A stretch of DNA of 13,406 bases from Singulisphaera sp. GP187. Its GTDB lineage: Bacteria; Planctomycetota; Phycisphaerae; Phycisphaerales; SM1A02. Numbering within the stretch: position 1 is the stretch's first letter; the number at the start of each line of letters is the position of its first letter. Below are positions 6,984-13,065 of this stretch, piece by piece. A program made the position numbers and the translations under genes. Location of the stretch: positions 1 through 13,406 of the forward strand of contig CAMDEL010000020.1 in the NCBI GenBank assembly GCA_945896765.1, in the 5' to 3' direction. A model generated the notes under the pieces. It did not search any database. It saw only the letters and a program-made list of their open reading frames with translations, and was not told where the DNA came from.

Positions 6984-6990
6984 GTGCCAC

Positions 6991-7019
6991 TCGCCAAAGA
7001 ACGAGCTGTGACATATATT
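6991..7019 (+). promoter_or_regulatory. candidate promoter of the ABC operon
   Basis: TCGCCA (6991-6996, 4 of 6 matches to TTGACA) lies 17 bp from TATATT (7014-7019, 5 of 6 to TATAAT). Transcription would begin near 7026, about a dozen nt before the ATG at 7038. The short leader has no good Shine-Dalgarno sequence. Confidence 0.35.
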
Positions 7020-7037
7020 TTTAGTCAAGTGTTGCAG

Positions 7038-7790
7038 ATGAGAGAGTTGATTTCAGCAAATAATCTTCACAAGTCTTTCGCAGGGCTGCATGCCGTGAAA
7101 GGCGTGACTCTTCAGGTCAATGCCGGCGAGGTTGTTGGCTTTCTTGGACCCAACGGCGCAGGTAAGACCACGACAATGCGAATGTTGACAGGATTTCTTG
7201 ATCCAAGCGAAGGAAGCGTATTGCTTGATGGATTCTCTCTCGCGGATGATCCGCTTGCTGCACAGAAAACCTTTGGCTATTTGCCCGAAGGTGCGCCCGC
7301 CTATCCCGAAATGACTGTGCGCGATTATTTGCAATTCATCGCGCGTGCGCGGGGGATCGCTCGTCGAGAGATTGCAGGGAAGATTGATGAAGTCGCTGGG
7401 CGTGTGCACTTGCGTGGCGTGCTTGATCAAGTAATCGAAACTCTTTCAAAAGGATTCAAGCGGCGAGTAGGAATTGCGCAGGCGATCATTCACGATCCGC
7501 CTATCTTGATTATGGACGAACCAACAGATGGACTCGATCCGAATCAGAAGCACGAAGTGCGAGAACTTATTCGCGCGATGGGTTCTACGAAAGCGATCGT
7601 TCTTTCCACGCACATTCTTGAAGAAGTCGAAGCGGTCTGTACGCGCGCAGTTGTCATTGCATCCGGTCGAGTGGTCTTTGATGGAACGCCAGAAGAATTC
7701 GAATTGATCGCTCCCGCGAGCGTCACGCGCAATCGAATGGATTATGTCTTTCGACAATTGACGGCAACCGCGGCAGAGGTGACGCTATGA
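7038..7790 (+). CDS. ABC transporter ATP-binding protein, GldA-like
   Basis: This encodes 250 residues from ATG 7038. The frame opens at 6984, but the extra 18 residues are upstream of the family's usual start (MRELISANNLHKSFAG). All ABC motifs are intact: Walker A GPNGAGKTT (37-45), a Q-loop region reading YLPEGAPAYPEMTV (81-94), the signature LSKGFKRRVGIAQA (136-149), Walker B ILIMDEP with the catalytic Glu (156-162), and the H-loop STHILEE (His192). The YLPE-x-AP form in place of the usual Q-loop glutamine is common in GldA-type ATPases of ABC-2 exporters. It would energise the permease encoded next, with which it shares a 4-nt ATGA overlap. In Bacteroidetes GldA is tied to gliding, but homologous sets are widespread in non-gliding bacteria, so I infer only an export role. 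Confidence 0.92.
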   Translation: MRELISANNLHKSFAGLHAVKGVTLQVNAGEVVGFLGPNGAGKTTTMRMLTGFLDPSEGSVLLDGFSLADDPLAAQKTFGYLPEGAPAYPEMTVRDYLQFIARARGIARREIAGKIDEVAGRVHLRGVLDQVIETLSKGFKRRVGIAQAIIHDPPILIMDEPTDGLDPNQKHEVRELIRAMGSTKAIVLSTHILEEVEAVCTRAVVIASGRVVFDGTPEEFELIAPASVTRNRMDYVFRQLTATAAEVTL

Positions 7791-8521
7791 GCCCTTGGCA
7801 GGTGATTTTTCGCCGCGAGTTTCGCGCGTATTTCGCAACGCCGCTTGCAGCTGTTTTTTTAGTGGTTTTCCTGTTTATGTCGGGCGTTTTCAGCTTTTCG
7901 ATGGGCGGACTCTTCGAGCGTGGTCAAGCCGATTTGCGTTCGTTTTTTCAATTCGTTCCGTGGCTCTTTCTCTTTCTCGCGCCTGCGCTTTCGATGCGAC
8001 TCTGGGCTGAAGAGCGACGACTGGGCACGATCGAAGTTCTTACAACACTCCCAATTCCACTCTGGCATGCAGTTGCAGGTAAGTTCCTTGCAGCTTGGTT
8101 TTTTTCATTGGTCGCACTTGCGTTGACAGCGCCAATCTGGATTACAGTTTCGTGGTTGGGTGATCCAGATCAAGGAGTCATCGTGGCGGGATACATCGGA
8201 TCTGCGATGGTTGCGGGAATCTTTCTGGCCATCGGTGGATTCGTCTCTGCGCTGACGAAAAATCAAGTGATCGCATTCGTAGTCACGATCGTCGCCTGTT
8301 TTCTCGTGCTGCTTTCGGGATTCCCGCTCGTGCTGAACTTCTTTCGAGATTGGATGTCTCCCGGTGCTGTGGAAGCCATCGCAAGTGTCAGCGTGCTGAC
8401 GCATTTCAATAGTTTGATGCGCGGCGTTGTGGAACTTCGCGATGTGGTTTATTTCGCCTCTGGGATTTGCGCGTTAATGGTCGCAACTACATTTGTGGTT
8501 GACTGGAGAAAGAGCGCCTGA
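7787..8521 (+). CDS. ABC-2 type permease, GldF-like
   Basis: This encodes 244 residues with about six membrane helices: approximately 17-38, 58-74, 100-125, 133-158, 164-188 and 219-239. The N-terminus MSPWQVIFRREFRAYFATPLA is the amphipathic coupling segment usual in this family. The cytosolic loop after TM2, LSMRLWAEERRLGTIEVLTTLP (about 69-90), is the characteristic ABC-2/GldF motif contacting the ATPase. The start codon overlaps the ATPase stop (ATGA), with GAGGTG upstream as ribosome binding site. The stop is one base before the next gene's ATG. The product is the membrane channel of the exporter. Confidence 0.92.
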   Translation: MSPWQVIFRREFRAYFATPLAAVFLVVFLFMSGVFSFSMGGLFERGQADLRSFFQFVPWLFLFLAPALSMRLWAEERRLGTIEVLTTLPIPLWHAVAGKFLAAWFFSLVALALTAPIWITVSWLGDPDQGVIVAGYIGSAMVAGIFLAIGGFVSALTKNQVIAFVVTIVACFLVLLSGFPLVLNFFRDWMSPGAVEAIASVSVLTHFNSLMRGVVELRDVVYFASGICALMVATTFVVDWRKSA

Positions 8522-8522
8522 C

Positions 8523-10367
8523 ATGAAGCGAACGAACAAAAGATCGATGGCGATTCTTGCCAGTTTCTTCCTGTTATTGGGGTGGATTTCGCTGAATGCA
8601 ATTCTTTCGGCGGTCGCCATACCTTTGCGAGCGGATTTCACAGAAGGATCTCTCTATACGTTGTCGCCAGGAGTCCGGGCGATGTTGCAATCACTGGAAG
8701 AACCAGTTCGAATCGATTTTTATTATTCGCAAGATGCAGCGAAAGACATTCCAGTCATCAGCAATCATGCGATGCGAGTACAGGAATTTCTCAACGAACT
8801 TGTACGTGCATCAGACGGTCGAGTCGAGGTGAACACCATTGATCCTCAACCATATTCCGAAGGCGAAGACGCTGCGAAGAGTGCAGGCATTGCGCCGATC
8901 ACCGCCGATGGCGCTGGCCGACAGCTGATGCTTGGTCTGGTTGTATCCGGCGTAACGGATCGCCGCGAAGGAATTCCATACCTCAATCCAGCCGAAGAAG
9001 CGTATTTGGAATATGACATTTCGCGTGCGATTATCAGTGTGTCTCGTCAAGCGAGAGCGCGTGTTGCGCTGATCACAAGTATGCCGATGGATTCGAGTTT
9101 CGAACCTCGCTCACAGCAGATGACACCGCCGTGGCAGATCTTGGCGCAACTACGAACGCTCTTTGATGTTGAAGTTGTTGCTGCGAATGCCGAGAAATTG
9201 CCTGCGAAATTTGATGTATTGGTGATCGCGCATCCCAAGGGACTGAGCGAGCCTCTCCTTCGCGCGATTGACGCGTATGCCGTTGGAGGCGGGCGCATGT
9301 TGCTCTTTCTTGATCCATTTTGCGAGTCTGATGCGCAGGCAAGCGGACCTAGCGGATTTGGTGCAGGAGGGGGCGCAAGTGATTTGGCAAATCTTCCTAG
9401 CGCGTGGGGAATCGAATGGAATCCTGGAAGAGTTGTTGCCGACCGAAAATATGCGCAGCGTGTGCGCGCGCGCACGGAAGGTGGATTGGCAACAATCGAA
9501 TATGTCGCATGGCTCATGCTTTCCAAAGATGCAATCTTGCATAAGGATCCAGCGTTTGGAGTTTTGCAAACAGTCGTCATGCTCTCCGCAGGTTCGCTGC
9601 AGAAGACGGAAGGCTCGACGCTTGAGATGACACCTCTGATTGAAAGTTCCGCGGACTCGATGATCATCGATGGATCGAAACTTGGATCGTTCGCGGATCC
9701 CGCTGCGCTGTTGCGCGAGTTCAAACCTGATAAGCAGCGACATGCGATCGCCGCGCGATTCGCTGGGCAAGTGAAGGGTGCGTATCCAACCGATGTCGCG
9801 CCCGCACCTGCATCGATCGTTGTCATCGCAGACGCAGATTTACTGCGAAATGAGGCGTGGATTCAAGAAGAACGCGTCGGTGCGCTCAGCTTGGGTTGGA
9901 GAACATTCGCCGACAATGGTTCGCTTCTCGTCAACGCCGTCGAACAACTTTGTGGAAAGAACGCTCTTCTTTCGCTGAAGTCACGTGGTGCAAGTCAACG
10001 GCCATTCGATGTCGTGCGCGAATTGCAGCGACAGGCAGAGGATCGTTATCGCAAGAAAGAAGAAGAGTTGAAAGCGCGCATTGCACAAACGCAGACCAGA
10101 ATCAATGAACTGCAGAAGCAGAAAGCGCCAAATCAAATGTTAATTCTGACAACTGAGCAACAAGCCCAATTGCAAGCGGCTCAGTCAGAAGTTTCCGATG
10201 CACGCAAGGAACTGCGCCAAGTGCAATTCAGTTTGCGCGAGGAAGTAGAAGCACTGGGCCATCGTTTGATGCTTCTGAATGTTGTTGCGTGGCCAATCGT
10301 GGTTGCGATCTTCGCTTTAGCATTTGGTTTGCGCCGCAACTTCTGGCGCCGAAAGGTGGCAACATGA
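8523..10367 (+). CDS. GldG-like ABC transporter auxiliary protein
   Basis: This encodes 614 residues from ATG 8523, one base after the permease stop. An upstream in-frame start inside the permease gene is less likely. TM1 spans about 9-32, followed by a large extracytoplasmic region with the ABC_transp_aux-type opening (FTEGSLYTLSPGVRAMLQSLEEPV..IDFYYS). It continues through VLVIAHPKGLSEPLLRAIDAY and the GGGRMLLFLDP segment (ThuA/glutamine-amidotransferase-like fold in this family). About 495-585 is a charged Gln/Glu/Lys-rich coiled coil (RYRKKEEELKARIAQTQTRI...), and a second TM lies at about 587-607 before a basic tail. GldG-type proteins accompany the GldA/GldF exporter, and the exact biochemical role is unknown. 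The ATGA overlap with the next gene indicates coupling. Confidence 0.88.
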   Translation: MKRTNKRSMAILASFFLLLGWISLNAILSAVAIPLRADFTEGSLYTLSPGVRAMLQSLEEPVRIDFYYSQDAAKDIPVISNHAMRVQEFLNELVRASDGRVEVNTIDPQPYSEGEDAAKSAGIAPITADGAGRQLMLGLVVSGVTDRREGIPYLNPAEEAYLEYDISRAIISVSRQARARVALITSMPMDSSFEPRSQQMTPPWQILAQLRTLFDVEVVAANAEKLPAKFDVLVIAHPKGLSEPLLRAIDAYAVGGGRMLLFLDPFCESDAQASGPSGFGAGGGASDLANLPSAWGIEWNPGRVVADRKYAQRVRARTEGGLATIEYVAWLMLSKDAILHKDPAFGVLQTVVMLSAGSLQKTEGSTLEMTPLIESSADSMIIDGSKLGSFADPAALLREFKPDKQRHAIAARFAGQVKGAYPTDVAPAPASIVVIADADLLRNEAWIQEERVGALSLGWRTFADNGSLLVNAVEQLCGKNALLSLKSRGASQRPFDVVRELQRQAEDRYRKKEEELKARIAQTQTRINELQKQKAPNQMLILTTEQQAQLQAAQSEVSDARKELRQVQFSLREEVEALGHRLMLLNVVAWPIVVAIFALAFGLRRNFWRRKVAT

Positions 10368-11491
10368 ACGGATCGAAAGTTCTTCGCATCTTGATCGCAG
10401 TTGTATTTATTGTCGTCCTTGTCGCAGTCTTGCTTCGAATGGCGGGGCCGAACTCCGTCGATCAGACTGGGATCGGAGATTCGATGGTCAATCTTGCTGA
10501 ACTGGCTCCAAAGATCAATGCAGTCGAAATGGAAAATGGTTCAGAGTCCATTCGAGCGGAACGTGGATCAAATGGATGGGTGGTCACTTCTCGCGATGGT
10601 TTTCCTGCAAAGCCCGAAACGATTCAGGAAGTTGTTCGCGGCCTGATTTCGCTTAAGAAATCGCAGAGAATGACAGCGAAACCAGATCGCCACGGCGAGC
10701 TTGGTGTGGCATGGCCCGATGAGAAGAAAGAATCGCGTCGCGTCCGCGTTTTTGCAGAAGGTTTGGCGGAGCCGATTGTTGATCTGATCGTTGGTCGGGC
10801 GGTGCAAGCTCCAGCTGGTGTCTATGTTCGCAAGAACGGAGAGAATCAATCATGGCGATGCATTGGAACGCTCGGTGCAGGGGGTGACATCGGATCTGCA
10901 AGTTCGATGTCGTCGTGGCTCCTTGGACCAATCGCAGATTTTTCAGCAGACGAACTTCAAGAGGTTGACTTTGATGGACTGAAGATGACGCGAAAAGATG
11001 GTCAGTGGTCTATCGATCCGCCTGAGCAAAATCCGCCTGCGCAAAATCCGCCTGAGCAAGATCCAAAGGCTCCATCGCCTAGCGCAAATCCAAGACGCGA
11101 TGCGATGAAGGGAACGCTGCCATATCTCCTTTCTGGATTTCAACCCGAAGATGTTCGCAGAGAAAAACCAGAAGATCTTTCGCATCCAAATCAGTTGTCG
11201 GTCATTCTTCGCATTGATGCTGATCACACTGTCGATGCTCGGCTTTGGAAGGAGGGCGATGCGATTTGGATTCGACTCGCTCCAGGAGATTGCACTGGAC
11301 AGCCAAATGAAAAATTGACCCAAGCTGCGGCGCAGTGGGCTGGATGGGTTTTCAAGATGCCATCTTGGAGAACTGGCTACTTAAATCCACTTTTCGAAGC
11401 TGGAAATGACGCGGTTTCTGCGCCAAAGTCTTCGCTACCGGAAGGTTCCGTTGCCTCGCCGCCACCCGCCACGCCTTCTTCTGTGAAATAA
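10364..11491 (+). CDS. DUF4340 protein of the Gld-type ABC operon
   Basis: This encodes 375 residues from ATG 10364, which overlaps the previous stop (ATGA), with AAGGTGG as ribosome binding site. One N-terminal TM (about 7-27, ILIAVVFIVVLVAVLL) anchors an extracytoplasmic domain. The domain begins with INAVEMENGSESIRAERGSNGWVV and a module of the GFPAKPETIQEVVRGLISLK type, typical of DUF4340 (two to three similar beta-rich units). Family members regularly follow gldA/F/G genes in planctomycetes and other phyla, so it is inferred to be the fourth part of the exporter. Residues about 219-233 are a Pro/Gln linker from a 15-bp DNA tandem repeat. The C-terminus is a Ser/Pro-rich tail (about 350-375), probably disordered. 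Confidence 0.87.
   Translation: MNGSKVLRILIAVVFIVVLVAVLLRMAGPNSVDQTGIGDSMVNLAELAPKINAVEMENGSESIRAERGSNGWVVTSRDGFPAKPETIQEVVRGLISLKKSQRMTAKPDRHGELGVAWPDEKKESRRVRVFAEGLAEPIVDLIVGRAVQAPAGVYVRKNGENQSWRCIGTLGAGGDIGSASSMSSWLLGPIADFSADELQEVDFDGLKMTRKDGQWSIDPPEQNPPAQNPPEQDPKAPSPSANPRRDAMKGTLPYLLSGFQPEDVRREKPEDLSHPNQLSVILRIDADHTVDARLWKEGDAIWIRLAPGDCTGQPNEKLTQAAAQWAGWVFKMPSWRTGYLNPLFEAGNDAVSAPKSSLPEGSVASPPPATPSSVK
11018..11062 (+). repeat. 15-bp tandem repeat, three copies, in the DUF4340 gene
   Basis: The unit CCGCCTGAGCAAAAT occurs three times head to tail with one or two substitutions per copy. It encodes PPEQN, PPAQN and PPEQD, forming a flexible Pro/Gln linker. Its length is a multiple of three, so copy-number change would lengthen or shorten the linker without breaking the frame. 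Confidence 0.8.
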
Positions 11492-11494
11492 TCG

Positions 11495-11508
11495 ACAAAA
11501 GATTTTGT
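11495..11508. repeat. palindrome ACAAAAGATTTTGT after the ABC operon
   Basis: The arms ACAAAA and TTTTGT flank a 2-bp centre (GA). It starts three bases after the DUF4340 stop and before the next gene. The stem is all A/T but two pairs and the loop would be tight, so it is a poor terminator. An operator or chance palindrome is as likely. Confidence 0.3.
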
Positions 11509-11552
11509 TCTTTGGGATAGCGCCGTGCGCCGCGAATGGGGATAATTTGCCA

Positions 11553-12293
11553 ATGGCAACTCCTGTGAATCCAGACAAATTACCGACGGTACCCAAGCTC
11601 ACAAAGATTTACGAAGGCGACGGAGATCGCCTTGTCGAAGTTCCTGTCTCTGGTCAGAAGGTGACGATTTTGCCTTCTGGCGATCCGCGAACTGCGGAAG
11701 CAACTCGCCATATTCGTGTCATGTGGGGGCAGCATCTTTTAGATGATGTGGTTGAGGGTCACTATCGAACATTGATCTGTGGTGTGAATGACTCGGACAA
11801 CATGCGCGGAATTCTTGGCGAGATTCTGAAGTTGGTGCCGACAAGTCAGTGGACACTTTCTTCTGCGACAAGTTATGCAAAGGTTTTTCGCACTGCAGTC
11901 AGTGTGCATGCGAAAGAAGATCGAGAGCCATACATTCTAAAGTTCGACTTGGACCGAATTCTTGTGCTTGCGCTTCTGAGACCCAATGGTCGAGATCATT
12001 TCACTCTTGAAGATATTTATCGAGGCTTCCGAACGATTTCGCAGATGCTTGATGGCCGCGCTGATCGTCGTCCAGTCGCATCTATTTCATTCTTGGGAGC
12101 GAAAAGTAATCGATTGCTTGATCACAACGGTCAAGAGCCCAGCAGTGAAGCCGTATTAAAAGCGATGTATGACGCTGGATATCAGGGCGATTTCTATCCT
12201 CCAGTTTCTGCTTGGGATTCTCCTCGCACTGGAGTTTTTGCTCGATACCCATTTCCAGCGGGCGTCGACCGCATGCGCGAAGGGAGTAGCTGA
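11553..12293 (+). CDS. conserved-looking hypothetical protein, family not recognised
   Basis: This encodes 246 residues from ATG 11553. The frame also extends to a TTG at 11505 (16 more residues). Neither start has a clear Shine-Dalgarno sequence, so the start is uncertain. There is no signal peptide or membrane segment. The protein appears soluble and cytosolic, with mixed alpha/beta character and a balanced composition typical of a real gene. Notable stretches are TRHIRVMWGQHLLDDVVEGHYRTLICGVND (as residues ~52-81), DREPYILKFDLDRILVLALL, HFTLEDIYRGFRTISQMLDG and the ending FYPPVSAWDSPRTGVFARYPFP. I do not recognise a domain. It begins 61 bp after the ABC operon and its TGA is 4 nt before the likely start of the methyltransferase gene, so the two are probably co-translated and functionally connected. 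Confidence 0.75.
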   Translation: MATPVNPDKLPTVPKLTKIYEGDGDRLVEVPVSGQKVTILPSGDPRTAEATRHIRVMWGQHLLDDVVEGHYRTLICGVNDSDNMRGILGEILKLVPTSQWTLSSATSYAKVFRTAVSVHAKEDREPYILKFDLDRILVLALLRPNGRDHFTLEDIYRGFRTISQMLDGRADRRPVASISFLGAKSNRLLDHNGQEPSSEAVLKAMYDAGYQGDFYPPVSAWDSPRTGVFARYPFPAGVDRMREGSS

Positions 12294-12297
12294 CACA

Positions 12298-13020
12298 TTG
12301 CAGCAACGATTCAATCTTGAATCTGTCGCTTTTTTTGGTCGGACAATGGAGGAATATCTCCAGGCTTTCGCACTGTCGACCAGCGATCTCATTGGAAAGC
12401 GTGTGTTGGATTGTCCGAGTGGTCCAGATTCATTTGTGGCGGAAGTCAATGCACTCGGATGCAATGCTGTTGGAGTGGATTTGGTTTATGACAAGAGTGC
12501 GGCCGAACTGGAAGCGAAGGGGCGAGCTGACATCGCCAATTGTTTAGCTCAGATGAAAGGGATGCCACAGTTTTATCCCGCAATGGATTTCGATCAGTAC
12601 TCGAAGGACAAGACGCAGGCGCTCGAATTGTTCATCGCGGACTATAAGAAGAATCGCAAGCGATATTTCCATGGTTCGCTGCCCAAACTTCCATTTGCGG
12701 ATCGGTCTTTCGACATCGTATTGTCGGCGCATCTGCTCTTTGTCTATTCGCCCCTCGAAGAAGATGGATATTTGAAGTCTGGCAATTTGGATTTGCAGTG
12801 GCATCATCAAGCCGTCCGCGAAATTGCGCGGGTGAGTGCGCGGGAGATTCGTCTCTATCCAACAGCTGCGATGAACTCTTCGCCTCGTAGACATCGATAT
12901 ATCCAGCCGATTATGGCGGATCTTTGCGCCAATGGATGGCGGGTTGCTTTCGAGCCGAGTCAATATCGCCAGTTGTCGACCGAGATGAATGATTGCTTGG
13001 TTGCGCGGCGCCTGAGCTGA
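12298..13020 (+). CDS. class I SAM-dependent methyltransferase
   Basis: This encodes 240 residues from TTG 12298, chosen because AAGGGAG (12281-12286) lies 11 nt upstream and the protein then starts just before the conserved FFGRTMEEYLQAF segment. The frame extends to 12169 inside the previous gene, and an internal ATG at 12346 would remove part of that segment. Motif I reads VLDCPSGPDSF (36-46), a variant of the glycine-rich SAM loop. The acidic end of strand 2 is GVDLVYD (59-65). LPFADRSFDIVLSAHLLF (131-148) corresponds to motifs II/III of Methyltransf_11-type enzymes. The long insert between them (about 66-120) is rich in charged residues. The substrate is unknown (small molecule or protein). 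It is paired with the upstream unknown gene. Confidence 0.85.
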   Translation: MQQRFNLESVAFFGRTMEEYLQAFALSTSDLIGKRVLDCPSGPDSFVAEVNALGCNAVGVDLVYDKSAAELEAKGRADIANCLAQMKGMPQFYPAMDFDQYSKDKTQALELFIADYKKNRKRYFHGSLPKLPFADRSFDIVLSAHLLFVYSPLEEDGYLKSGNLDLQWHHQAVREIARVSAREIRLYPTAAMNSSPRRHRYIQPIMADLCANGWRVAFEPSQYRQLSTEMNDCLVARRLS

Positions 13021-13065
13021 ATTGGTGATTCACAGAAATTTTGAGTTACGGACACAGCCACGGAA

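Noticed and set aside
6900..7028. 43-residue N-terminal extension of the FAD dehydrogenase
   Set aside because: The family starts at MLRLNELRLP-like sequence, a ribosome binding site lies just upstream of that ATG, and the extension spans the divergent regulatory hairpins.
6984..7037. Upstream extension of the ABC ATPase to 6984
   Set aside because: The 18 extra residues do not resemble the family's N-terminus and would cover the candidate promoter; the ATG at 7038 fits the family.
9047..9826. Long minus-strand frame (259 codons) inside the GldG-like gene
   Set aside because: It lies antisense within a coupled operon gene and has low-quality Ser/Ala/Arg-rich composition.
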